A stretch of 64,000 nucleotides of DNA, taken from assembly GCF_000242455.2 (NCBI RefSeq), contig NC_019892.1, positions 1,302,001 to 1,366,000 of the forward strand, in the 5' to 3' direction. Both the position numbers and the translations under genes were made by a program. The notes beneath the pieces are model-generated. The model saw nothing but the letters and a program-made list of their open reading frames with translations. It did no database searches and was not told the origin of the DNA. Position 1 is the first letter of the stretch; every line of letters begins with the position of its first letter. Origin of the DNA: Singulisphaera acidiphila DSM 18658. GTDB lineage: Bacteria; Planctomycetota; Planctomycetia; Isosphaerales; Isosphaeraceae. Below, piece by piece: positions 10,273-18,472 of this stretch.

Positions 10273-11064
10273 TCAATTCTCTGTCGCGTGCTCCGGCGTG
10301 TGGGTCGGTTCGATCGGGTTTCCCTGAGGGTCGATGAGCGGGCCGGCGGTTGTTGCGGGGACATGGAGTCCGTTGGAGAAGTGAATGACTGTCGGCGAGG
10401 TCATCCCGCCCGAGAGGATCGCCTGCAAGGCCTGGTTCACCGACCAATCAAGGTTGGTCACCGACTCTTCCGGAACATAGAGAGTGAACCCGGCGGGGGG
10501 CATGACGCCGGTCAGGACGCAGACGCAGAGGATCGTCTGATTGGTGGCCGGGTCGGTCAGCGTGTTCGTGACGAACGCCAAGGCCCGCATCCCGGGGTGG
10601 GGGAATTCGACCAGGACCACGCGCTTCGATGGGCTGCTCTGCATCTGGTTGCCCAGCGATTGGGCCACGTTCGTCAGCGCCTTGTAGATCGTGGTGACGA
10701 TCGGGACACGGAGCAGAACCCAGTCGACCGCGCGGAGCAAGGATGAATGGACGAGCAGTCCCAGAACATAGAGGAAGCCAAGGACGGCGACGACCCCGAG
10801 GAATGGGGCGACAACGCCTTCCCACCAGAACGGCGGCGGGGCGTCTTGATAAAGCCTGGCGGTGAGCCTACCTGTTGGCAACACCACAATTCCCTGGATC
10901 GTCGAATAGAGCCAGTAGACGATCCAGAAGGTCAAGGCGATGGGCAGGGCCAGGAAGAGCCCGCTGAGGACCCGTGTCCGGATCGCCTTGCCCACCGTCT
11001 GCAACGCCCCGGTTTCTTTGTCGTGGTCGCTCGGAATTTCCGAAAGCGGGGGAACGGGCTCCAT
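10273..11064 (-). CDS. DUF502 family membrane protein
   Basis: A 263-aa membrane protein of the DUF502 family. It has two membrane segments ([19 protein letters not shown] and [20 protein letters not shown]) followed by [26 protein letters not shown] and [11 protein letters not shown], all in the order seen in the family. The function of DUF502 proteins is not established. An ATG at 11085 is also possible, but the ATG at 11064 has GGAG 9 bases upstream. The tail is rich in Pro and Thr. It converges on groEL and diverges from the MoxR-type ATPase. Confidence 0.85.
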   Translation of the reverse strand: MEPVPPLSEIPSDHDKETGALQTVGKAIRTRVLSGLFLALPIALTFWIVYWLYSTIQGIVVLPTGRLTARLYQDAPPPFWWEGVVAPFLGVVAVLGFLYVLGLLVHSSLLRAVDWVLLRVPIVTTIYKALTNVAQSLGNQMQSSPSKRVVLVEFPHPGMRALAFVTNTLTDPATNQTILCVCVLTGVMPPAGFTLYVPEESVTNLDWSVNQALQAILSGGMTSPTVIHFSNGLHVPATTAGPLIDPQGNPIEPTHTPEHATEN

Positions 11065-11281
11065 AAGTCTCGGCTCCGGGGACATGACGATTTGCCAGGG
11101 GCATCGTCACAACTTAGTCGCCGCGATGCCGCTTGACAATCGGGCCTCGCCAACTCACCGTGAAGACGGAGCGCTCGCCCGGTGGCCGTCGAACGGTTAC
11201 ACTGGATCCAACGTGGTGGTCGCCCGCGTTGCGGCTCGAACCGGGCCCACGGGACCAGCGCGGAAACCGGACCGAGATGTG

Positions 11282-12268
11282 ATGTCAGATCAGACGAAAA
11301 CGGTCGAGATCGGGGGCGTAACGCTCCACCTGAGCAATCCCGACACCACCGAGCAGAGCTGGATCGGCCAGGACGCGATCCTCAAGCAACTGCTGGCTTG
11401 CTGGCTGGTGGTCGATCCCCGCGACCGGCCCCTCTCTCCGCGTCTGCTCGGCCCCCCTGGGATCGGCAAGACGACGCTGGCGATGGCCGCCGCTCGGCTC
11501 CGCGAGCAATCGCTCTACATCAACCAGTGCACGGCCGATACCCGGCCCGAAGATTTGCTCGTCACCCCGGTGCTGGCCGAGAGCGGCAAGATCGCCTATC
11601 ACGCCTCCCCCCTGGTCTCAGCCATGCTGACCGGCGGCGTCTGCGTGCTCGACGAAGGGAACCGGATGAACGAGAAGTCGTGGGCGAGCCTGGCGCCCCT
11701 ACTCGATCATCGCCGCTATGTTGAGAGTGTGGTCGCCGGGGTGATGATCCCCGCCCACCCCAACTTTCGCGCCTGCGTCACGATGAATGAGGATGAGTCC
11801 ACCTACGAGGTCCCCGACTATATCCTCTCGCGGCTCCAGCCGACCCTGACCTTGGGGTTCCCGAACCGCGACGATGAGATGGAGATCCTCAAGTATCACC
11901 TGCCGTTCGCCCAGGTTGAACTGCTCGCCCTCACCGTCGAGTTCCTCCAGCAGGCGCACGCCTTGAAGCTCGACTTCTCGCCCCGCGATGGGATCAACCT
12001 GCTCCGCTACGCCCTGAAACGGATGGCCCAGGACCCCACGCACCCCCTGGGCCGAGACGCGGCCTGGCGCGAGGCCCTCATTTGTGTCCTCGGGGAGGAA
12101 GCCGCCGACCTCGAGGACCTCGCCCGCCGCAAGCGTCGCGCGATGGGAGGACAACACGCACCGATGGGCCTGGGCGACCTCTTCTTTGGGCCCGAGGATC
12201 CGCTCCACCCGGACGCGGATGATGATGACGATGAAGACGAGGAAGAGGACGAAGACGAGGATTTTTGA
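11282..12268 (+). CDS. MoxR-type AAA+ ATPase with acidic tail
   Basis: A 328-aa AAA+ ATPase of the MoxR/dynein-related branch. Walker A is GPPGIGKT (57-64), Walker [10 protein letters not shown] (121-129, D124 E125), and a sensor-like VTMNED follows. MoxR proteins usually read LLDEINR here, so the Gly in place of Ile is a small departure. The last 18 residues ([18 protein letters not shown]) are almost wholly acidic, a possible docking tail or linker. The start is the first ATG that leaves a short N-terminus before the ATPase core; longer in-frame readings to 10940 lack support. MoxR ATPases remodel partners, often VWA proteins; here the only partner candidate is the next gene. Confidence 0.85.
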   Translation: MSDQTKTVEIGGVTLHLSNPDTTEQSWIGQDAILKQLLACWLVVDPRDRPLSPRLLGPPGIGKTTLAMAAARLREQSLYINQCTADTRPEDLLVTPVLAESGKIAYHASPLVSAMLTGGVCVLDEGNRMNEKSWASLAPLLDHRRYVESVVAGVMIPAHPNFRACVTMNEDESTYEVPDYILSRLQPTLTLGFPNRDDEMEILKYHLPFAQVELLALTVEFLQQAHALKLDFSPRDGINLLRYALKRMAQDPTHPLGRDAAWREALICVLGEEAADLEDLARRKRRAMGGQHAPMGLGDLFFGPEDPLHPDADDDDDEDEEEDEDEDF

Positions 12269-12280
12269 TTGGTGGGGGGT

Positions 12281-12308
12281 GGGGCAGTTCCCCTTTTTTC
12301 TCTTTTTT
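12281..12308 (+). terminator. Terminator-like hairpin between MoxR gene and partner
   Basis: GGGG (12281-12284), loop CAGTT, CCCC (12290-12293), then TTTTTTCTCTTTTTTT. The stem is short, but the G-rich upstream and long T-run give an attenuator- or terminator-like site in the 66-bp gap. It may reduce expression of the downstream gene relative to the ATPase. Confidence 0.45.
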
Positions 12309-12334
12309 TGGAATTCCGAGCCAGCTCGCCGACC

Positions 12335-14209
12335 ATGACGCCACCAAGACCCACGTCCGAAGACTTCCTGCGGATCGGTCCGCGCATCCGCGTGATGCCG
12401 ATCATCCACGGCTCGGGCGACTTCGCCATCCGGGTCCGCGAGGAGCTGCTCAACCGCCACTACGATTGTGTGGCCGTGCCGTTGCCTCCCTCGTTTCAGG
12501 ATGACGTTGAAGAGGCCATTGAGCGTCTGCCGGCGATCTCGGTCGTGGCGCAGCTCGACGCCGACCCTGATGACGACACCCACGGTTTCAGCTACGTGCC
12601 GATCGACCCCTGCCAAGGAGTGATCGCCGCGCTTCGGGTGGCGATCGGCGAGCGAATTGCGCGAGCCTTCATCGACATGGAGACCCCTCGTTTCGAGGCG
12701 AAGACCGGGGTCTTTCCCGACCCCTACGCCCTGAAACGGGTCAGCCCCGAAGGCTTTGCGGCGGCCATGCTGCCTGCCATCCCCCCCCCCTCCCCCGGCC
12801 AGCACGCCGACCGGATCGCCTGGATGGCCAGCCAGCTTCGCGCTCTCGAGGCGAGGCACCGCTCGATCCTACTCGTCATCTCCCTGCTCGACTGGCCCTG
12901 GATCCGCGATGCCTACGAGCGTGGGCTCGAGACGCCGGACCCTGACCCCTTCTTCTCGCCGGTCCAGACGTTCTCCGCCGATCCGGCGACCTTGATCTTT
13001 CTGCTCGGCGAGCTGCCGTTCCTGACCGGCCTCTATGAACGCGGTCGTCGCGAGCTCGAGCTCGACGACAATCTTTCGGTCGACGGCGTCAAGGAGATGG
13101 TGCTCCAGGCTCGCGACCGTTTGAAAGTCCAGTTGCCCAAGGTCGCGCAGCGGGTTACGCCCCAGTTGCTCGCCATTTTCTTCCGTTACGTGCGCAACCT
13201 CTCGTTGATCGAGCGCCGGCTGACCCCCGACCTCTACTCGCTGATCATCGCGGCGAAGCAGACGGCCGGCGATGACTTTGCCCTCGCCCTGGCCGAGACG
13301 GCACGGGAATATCCTTATGCGAAGGGGGCGAAGTCGGACGAGCACGAGCCTGGCGGCTTGTTGCGGATGGGGATTGACCAGGCGGACGTGCCGGGCTGGG
13401 GCACCGCGCGGATGATCAGCCGGCTGTCGGGCCAAGCCTTGAGCTGGCGGTCCTGCGAGTTGAGGCCGCGCCCTCCCGAACGCGATCGCCAAGCCTGGAA
13501 GCAGCGCTGGAACCCGTTTGGGATGTGCTCCTGGCCTCCGGAAGACGATCGGATCGAGAGCTTCCACCGCCACGTCCGCGACCAGGCCAAGGCGATTCTC
13601 GGGGCCGACCTTGCCCGGTCGGAGAAGTTCACGTCCAGCGTGATGGACGGGCTCGACATCCGCGAGACGCTTCGGAACTGGCACACCGGCGACCTCTATG
13701 TGAAGGTGATCCCGCCGAGCCGGGGGACGATCGAGGTGGTCGTCTTTCTCTTCGACGTGCCGGCCGACCCACAGGTCTACACCAACCGCGCCACCTGGTA
13801 CGCCGAGCATTCCGAGGAATCGACGCTGGCGTTCTATGCCACCGACCACATGAAGAACATGGTCGGCCCCGGGATCGCCCAGGCCGAGTACGGCGGTGCG
13901 TTCTTCCTGTTCCCTCCGCGCCCGATCCCCGACATTTGGGACGACCCTCGGCTCAACTTCGCCGACACGCTCGAGGAACGCCTCTTGGCCGCCGCCTTTC
14001 TGCACAGCAAGGAACGCCACGTCGCGGTCGTGAGCGCGCGGCCGCCGCTAGCCTCGTGGCGGAGGCTGGCGCGGCGCTACGGCCGTAAGATCGTCCCGCT
14101 CCCGCTCCACCGCTTCGGCGGCCAGCTCATCGAGCAGCTCCGCCGGTTCCACGTGCTCAACGGCAAGACCGTACGCTCATTCGCGGCCGACTTTATCCGC
14201 GATTCCTGA
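12335..14209 (+). CDS. Unknown 624-aa protein, MoxR partner candidate
   Basis: A 624-aa soluble protein I cannot place with certainty. The N-terminus (VMPIIHGSGDFAIRVREEL then YDCVAVPLPPSF) resembles the opening strand and helix of TraB/EreA-like domains and of DUF5682 proteins, which occur beside MoxR ATPases in other bacteria. The rest has no membrane segment and many charged helices, with EVVVFLFDVPADPQVYTNR and a late FPPRPIPDIWDDP. No catalytic motif is certain. The ATG at 12335 is chosen; an in-frame TTG at 12269 directly follows the upstream stop but would precede the terminator-like hairpin. Same strand and 66 bp behind the MoxR ATPase, so the two probably act together. Confidence 0.7.
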   Translation: MTPPRPTSEDFLRIGPRIRVMPIIHGSGDFAIRVREELLNRHYDCVAVPLPPSFQDDVEEAIERLPAISVVAQLDADPDDDTHGFSYVPIDPCQGVIAALRVAIGERIARAFIDMETPRFEAKTGVFPDPYALKRVSPEGFAAAMLPAIPPPSPGQHADRIAWMASQLRALEARHRSILLVISLLDWPWIRDAYERGLETPDPDPFFSPVQTFSADPATLIFLLGELPFLTGLYERGRRELELDDNLSVDGVKEMVLQARDRLKVQLPKVAQRVTPQLLAIFFRYVRNLSLIERRLTPDLYSLIIAAKQTAGDDFALALAETAREYPYAKGAKSDEHEPGGLLRMGIDQADVPGWGTARMISRLSGQALSWRSCELRPRPPERDRQAWKQRWNPFGMCSWPPEDDRIESFHRHVRDQAKAILGADLARSEKFTSSVMDGLDIRETLRNWHTGDLYVKVIPPSRGTIEVVVFLFDVPADPQVYTNRATWYAEHSEESTLAFYATDHMKNMVGPGIAQAEYGGAFFLFPPRPIPDIWDDPRLNFADTLEERLLAAAFLHSKERHVAVVSARPPLASWRRLARRYGRKIVPLPLHRFGGQLIEQLRRFHVLNGKTVRSFAADFIRDS

Positions 14210-14232
14210 TCGATCGGACTCCTTCCCACCTG

Positions 14233-15276
14233 ATGACCCGGACTGCGAGGACCGCCGCCATGCCGACGTTGATCCCGCTGCTCGCGCTGCTGGCCTTTGC
14301 CGACGAACCGGTCTCGCCGACGGTCTCCTTCGAGGCGCCCAAGTACGGCGTCAAGGCGTCGATCCCCAAGGACTGGCCGATCGCCGCTCGCGAGGAGGAG
14401 GACCGCGTCTTCGTCGCCTTGATCCCCCAGGACGATCCCGAACGCCCCGGCGTGGTGGCTTGCGAGCTTGGCCTGGCACCCGAGAACCTTGACGAGTACC
14501 GGACCCGGATCGATGGCAACGCCAAGCGCGCCGGCCCGGCGGGCCGCAAGCTTGCCCGGAACGAGGTGGTCAAAGACCCGAAGCGCGACCGGCTCGAGAC
14601 CATCTGGGAATTTCGGCCCAGCTCGGGGGGCCTTTGGCGTGAGCTCAGCGTGCGGATCCTGGCAAATCGGCAGATGTACACATTGACGCTCAACGTGGAC
14701 GACGCCACCTACGCCACCGCCCGACCGTTATTCGATGCGCTGGTGGCCTCGATCGAGCTTTCCGCCCCCAACACCGGAGCCGACCTGCTCGACAAGGCGA
14801 CTAACCGCTGGGTTCAGCGTGAGTTCAAGTTCGCGATCGACCTGCCTGAAGCGTGGCGGCCGGTGCTTGCCCCCAGCGAAGTGGCCCTCTTCTTCGCCAA
14901 TGGACCGGCCACGGGCATCTGGTCCGACAATGCCCTTGTCCTGGCGCAGCCGCACGGCCCCCTGGACCTCCAGACGCTGGTCAAGGAGGTCCCCGACCAA
15001 CTCCGCAAGGTCGAGCCCAATTGTGAGGTCCTCTCGTGCGAGGTCATCAAGCAGGGGAAGCTCGACGCGCTCGAGACGGTCGTCCGCACCCAGCGCGGCC
15101 CGTTCTCAATGACGATTCTCGAACGCCGATTCCGTGGCGGCCGGTTCGACTACGAGGTGAAATACACCCTCGAATCCAAACGGTTCGATGCCCTCGCCCC
15201 TGCCCTTCGTAAGAGCCTCGATAGCTTTGGCGAAGTTCCCGGCAGCGTCCCGGCGGCGGCCGATAAGTCATCCTAG
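14233..15276 (+). CDS. Exported two-domain protein (PsbP/Mog1-like fold suspected)
   Basis: A 347-aa predicted exported protein. A short signal peptide (MPTLIPLLALLAFAD from an internal ATG at 14260) or the longer start at 14233 are both possible. Two related halves are visible: APKYGVKASIPKDWPI near residue 35 and VQREFKFAIDLPEAWRPV near 195, each followed by strands and a late helix. This beta-strand-plus-DLPxxW pattern recalls PsbP/Mog1-type domains. Function unknown. It lies 23 bp behind the MoxR-partner gene on the same strand, so it may be the third gene of that operon. Confidence 0.65.
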   Translation: MTRTARTAAMPTLIPLLALLAFADEPVSPTVSFEAPKYGVKASIPKDWPIAAREEEDRVFVALIPQDDPERPGVVACELGLAPENLDEYRTRIDGNAKRAGPAGRKLARNEVVKDPKRDRLETIWEFRPSSGGLWRELSVRILANRQMYTLTLNVDDATYATARPLFDALVASIELSAPNTGADLLDKATNRWVQREFKFAIDLPEAWRPVLAPSEVALFFANGPATGIWSDNALVLAQPHGPLDLQTLVKEVPDQLRKVEPNCEVLSCEVIKQGKLDALETVVRTQRGPFSMTILERRFRGGRFDYEVKYTLESKRFDALAPALRKSLDSFGEVPGSVPAAADKSS

Positions 15277-15342
15277 GACAAGCGGCCGTGGCCTGATTCG
15301 ATGAACGAACTGGGAATTGAAGCTTGCCCATTGCCGGCCTGT

Positions 15343-16479
15343 TCAGCCGTCTTTGGACTTCGATTCCCGGACCGCGAATCGCAACGACTGCATGAGCATG
15401 AAGAGGACCAGGAGCGGCGGGATCGCATAAGCGATGTACAGGGTCCAGTTCCAGCCCAGCGCCGGGCCTGCGAGGGCGGCGGGCAAGGCGACCATGATGC
15501 CGAGCAGGAGCATGCAGCCGGTCGAGGTCATGACGCTCTTGAAGTTGCTGGCCTCACTGATCTCCTCGTAGTGGAGGTCGACGGTCCGCCCGCGTCTGAG
15601 GCTGCGGGCGGTGGCCTCGGCGAGTTCCATGGCCCTGGTGCCGTCGAGCAGGTTGGGCCGGGCATCGCTTCCCGCCAGCGAACGTGTGAGCACTCCTAGG
15701 ATCGCGGCGTGCGGATCCCAAGGCTCGAGTTCGGTCACGCTCGGCTCGCCGCTCGGAGTCCGGCGGACCAGGCGGGTCTGTCCCGTCAAGGCCGGATCAT
15801 ACTCCAGGGTGAGCGATCCTTGATCGCCCGAGACGATGAGCCGCGCCGGCTCGGCGGGGCCGGCCACGATCCGGACCTCGGCGCGGCGCGTTTCGGGGCC
15901 GCGAAGCTGGACGACGAGATTCTGGTCGGGCCGTTGGCCGGGGGGATCGCCGGTGCCGGTCACGGCCTCGACCTCGCCGAGCAGGGACCGGACCAGGTCG
16001 ACGGTTCGGGAGAAGACGTGGCGGGTGAGATCGCCGTCGCTGGGCATGGCCGACGACTCGTGGCGGATCCCTCGGAAGAGGCCGAGTTCACTGTTCTCGA
16101 GGGCGCGGCGAACGAGGGTGACGCCGGGATGGAGCCGCGCGGGGAGGTCGGGTACGAGCACCGCGCCGGTCTCTGCACGGCTGAGGGCGACCTGGTAGTA
16201 GGCTTCGGAGTCGTCGCCCGGAGGGTGGAGGCAGATCGCGGGGAGCCCGGCTGCGGCGACCCGGCGGAGCCATTCGACCCGGACTTCGAAGTCACCCCCC
16301 ACGAGTACGGCTTCGACCCCCGCCAATGCAAGCGCATCGTCGAAGTCGCGCGGGCGGGCCACGTCCGCGAAATCGGCGAAGCCGGGGAAGGCGGCCCAGA
16401 GCTGATGCTCGGCATGGCGCTCGACGGCGCTGGCCCAGGCGTGTTCCTCGGCCCCATCTCCCAGGATCAGGAAGTTCAT
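15343..16479 (-). CDS. Gfo/Idh/MocA-like protein with C-terminal membrane segments
   Basis: A 378-aa protein with a Rossmann-like start (MNFLILGDGAEEHAWA) and an overall plan recalling Gfo/Idh/MocA oxidoreductases, but the NAD-binding glycine motif is degenerate (GDGAEE) and the catalytic Lys-His pairing is not obvious. Two hydrophobic segments close the protein (CMLLLGIMVALPAALAG and LYIAYAIPPLLVLFMLMQ), an unusual addition that would anchor the domain to the membrane. The start at 16479 is chosen because it opens the Rossmann fold; there is no strong ribosome binding site, and an in-frame start at 16569 is possible. It may be an enzyme that has lost catalysis. Confidence 0.6.
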   Translation of the reverse strand: MNFLILGDGAEEHAWASAVERHAEHQLWAAFPGFADFADVARPRDFDDALALAGVEAVLVGGDFEVRVEWLRRVAAAGLPAICLHPPGDDSEAYYQVALSRAETGAVLVPDLPARLHPGVTLVRRALENSELGLFRGIRHESSAMPSDGDLTRHVFSRTVDLVRSLLGEVEAVTGTGDPPGQRPDQNLVVQLRGPETRRAEVRIVAGPAEPARLIVSGDQGSLTLEYDPALTGQTRLVRRTPSGEPSVTELEPWDPHAAILGVLTRSLAGSDARPNLLDGTRAMELAEATARSLRRGRTVDLHYEEISEASNFKSVMTSTGCMLLLGIMVALPAALAGPALGWNWTLYIAYAIPPLLVLFMLMQSLRFAVRESKSKDG

Positions 16480-16697
16480 CGTTTCGAGTGCATCCGCTTC
16501 GGAACCTTTTGGTTCGCCGCCTTCGGTCTGTTCGTCCTTATCATAGCCAAGGCGCCTCGAGGATGACATTGGGTCGAGCCAGGCGGGATTGACCGCATCG
16601 ATCGACCGCGGTGATAATGGCTAGACCCGGGCACGGCGGTCGCCGTATCGCATGCGAGCTTGTGTCCGAAATGCTACATGACAGAGGGTTTGTGTCG

Positions 16698-17627
16698 GTG
16701 ATCACGCTCGAGAACTTCGCCGAGGTCGCCACGCGGTTTCGGGGCGCTTACCTCGCGGTCGGTAATTTCGACGGCGTGCATCGCGGTCACCTGCATCTGC
16801 TCCGCCAGTTGCGTGCCAAGGCCGAAGCCGCCGGGGCCGATGCCATTGCCCTGACCTTCGATCCCCACCCCGTCGCCCTCCTCCGTCCCGAGCAAGCGCC
16901 GGTCCCGCTCGTCTGGGTCGAGCGCAAGGTCGCGCTCCTGAAAGAAGCGGGGGCTCATGAGGTCGGTGTCTTCAAGACCGGCCCTTGGCTGCTCGGCCTG
17001 ACGGCCCGCGAGTTCTTCGACCGCGTGATTGTCGGCCAATTCGGCGCGCGCGGGATGGTCGAAGGACCGAACTTCGCCTTCGGCCGTGATCGAGGCGGAG
17101 ACGCGGCATTGCTCGCAAGCTGGTGCGAATCGGCGGGCCTCGACTTTTCCATGGCCGGGTCAACCAAGGTCGACAATCAGCTCGTCTCCTCGTCGCGGAT
17201 CCGACGCTGCTTGCACGAGGGACGTGCCGACGAAGCCGCCCACCTCCTGGGCCGCCCCCATCGGATCCGAGGGATCGTGAGCCATGGTGCAGGCCGAGGG
17301 GCCGGGCTCGGGTTTCCGACGGCCAACCTCGACGGCGTCGATACCCTCATCCCGGCCGACGGCGTTTACGCCGCCCTGGCCCACCTCGAAGGTCAATCGA
17401 GAACCTGGCCGGTGGCCTGCCACATCGGACCGAACGTCACGTTCGGCGAGCAGATCCGCAAGGTCGAGGCCCACATCATCGACTTCGAAGGCGACCTCTA
17501 CGGCCAGACCGTCGAGCTCGACATCCTCCAGCAACTCCGCCCGACTCGCCCCTTCGCGAACCTGGAAGAACTGCTTGCCCAGATCCGGGCCGACGTCGAG
17601 CAGACGCGGCGGGTCTGTGGAGAGTAA
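16698..17627 (+). CDS. ribF: Bifunctional riboflavin kinase/FAD synthetase
   Basis: A 309-aa RibF making FMN and then FAD from riboflavin. The N-terminal nucleotidyltransferase domain carries GNFDGVHRGH, DPHP and the SSSRIRRCLHEG segment; the C-terminal flavokinase domain carries GLGFPTANL and the VEAHIIDFEGDLYG strand. Length and order match the bacterial family. The GTG at 16698 is chosen because AGAGGG lies about 9 bases upstream and this length is typical; in-frame ATGs at 16671 and 16611 would give longer N-termini. It is divergent from the Gfo/Idh-like gene and converges on the zinc-ribbon gene. Confidence 0.93.
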   Translation: MITLENFAEVATRFRGAYLAVGNFDGVHRGHLHLLRQLRAKAEAAGADAIALTFDPHPVALLRPEQAPVPLVWVERKVALLKEAGAHEVGVFKTGPWLLGLTAREFFDRVIVGQFGARGMVEGPNFAFGRDRGGDAALLASWCESAGLDFSMAGSTKVDNQLVSSSRIRRCLHEGRADEAAHLLGRPHRIRGIVSHGAGRGAGLGFPTANLDGVDTLIPADGVYAALAHLEGQSRTWPVACHIGPNVTFGEQIRKVEAHIIDFEGDLYGQTVELDILQQLRPTRPFANLEELLAQIRADVEQTRRVCGE

Positions 17628-17685
17628 GAAAACGGACCTACAAAAAGACACGAGAAAATCAAGAAGTGTTTGTTAGTGTGCGATT

Positions 17686-18012
17686 TCAGATGCTACGAGT
17701 CAGCACGCGGATCAGGATCAGCACCATGATCCCTATGATCCATCCGAGGCGCGTCTTGATGGAGTCGTTGATCTCGACAAGTCGCTCGATCGAGACGAGC
17801 AGAGCCTGTAAGTCCGCGGTCGCCACGAGGGGGGGCTGAGCGGGCGGCTCAACCCTTGTTGAGGCCGAAGGCAAGTCGGGCTCCGCGATCAGGGCCGGCG
17901 GGACGATAGGAACGTCGACCAGTCGCCGGCATTTCGGGCATTTGATTGCGAGGCCCGCATGCTCATTCTGGACCTTGAACCTCCACTTGCAGATACAGAC
18001 AACCTCGATCAT
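17686..18012 (-). CDS. Small zinc-ribbon membrane protein
   Basis: A 108-aa protein. Cys-X-Cys at residues 6 and 8 and CPKC at 25-28 form a probable zinc ribbon; after a Pro-rich linker a helix (LQALLVSIERLVEINDSIKTR) leads into one C-terminal membrane segment (LGWIIGIMVLILIRVL). The likely layout is a cytoplasmic zinc ribbon and coiled coil held at the membrane. Function unknown. It lies 25 bp behind the 110-aa gene on the same strand. A longer in-frame reading back to 18456 is rejected because it would run through that gene in another frame. Confidence 0.6.
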   Translation of the reverse strand: MIEVVCICKWRFKVQNEHAGLAIKCPKCRRLVDVPIVPPALIAEPDLPSASTRVEPPAQPPLVATADLQALLVSIERLVEINDSIKTRLGWIIGIMVLILIRVLTRSI

Positions 18013-18037
18013 GAGCGATTCCGTCGTTGGTGAAGGT

Positions 18038-18370
18038 TCAGCAGTTCTCGGACGAGGACCAGTGGGGTGGCATCGGGGGCAGGTTGAGAGGAGGAGAATT
18101 CTCCCCTTTGAGTTCTGAGAGAATGTTGACCGCGCTGCTGAGGACCGTATGGTGCCCCCGGACGATGCCGAGGAGCATTTCCTGATTTTCCCGATCCTCG
18201 AGGACGATCTTCGCCATCGCACGCGAGGAGTGGATCTCGGCTCGGAGCAAGGCGTGTAGGCCTCGGACGACGTTCCAGAGGGATCGGACCGTCTGTTCGG
18301 TGATCGGAAAGTCTTCGGGGAGTTCAGGAATCTCGGGTAGATCGGGGAGTTCGGGAAATTCGAGTGACAT
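18038..18370 (-). CDS. Small hypothetical protein
   Basis: A 110-aa soluble protein, unrecognised. The ATG follows AGGAAAAGGG. It opens with a repetitive acidic Pro-rich stretch (FPELPDLPEIPELPEDFP), then a long helix with heptad-like spacing (VRSLWNVVRGLHALLRAEI and on), and ends in a Pro-rich tail. It is probably co-transcribed with the zinc-ribbon gene; both have helical cores, so they could pair at the membrane, but this is inference. Confidence 0.6.
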   Translation of the reverse strand: MSLEFPELPDLPEIPELPEDFPITEQTVRSLWNVVRGLHALLRAEIHSSRAMAKIVLEDRENQEMLLGIVRGHHTVLSSAVNILSELKGENSPPLNLPPMPPHWSSSENC

Positions 18371-18472
18371 GGCTTTCCCTTTTCCTGAGTAGGGATTGGC
18401 AATGAGGTCGACAGGTGCTGGGGCTCGGTCGCGAGGGGTGTTGATGATGTTAGCACGGGCCGCCCCTCGCGG

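Noticed and set aside
18013..18456. N-terminal extension of the zinc-ribbon gene
   Set aside because: It runs through the 110-aa gene in another frame, is Ser/Arg-rich with no domain, and the internal ATG gives a compact zinc ribbon.
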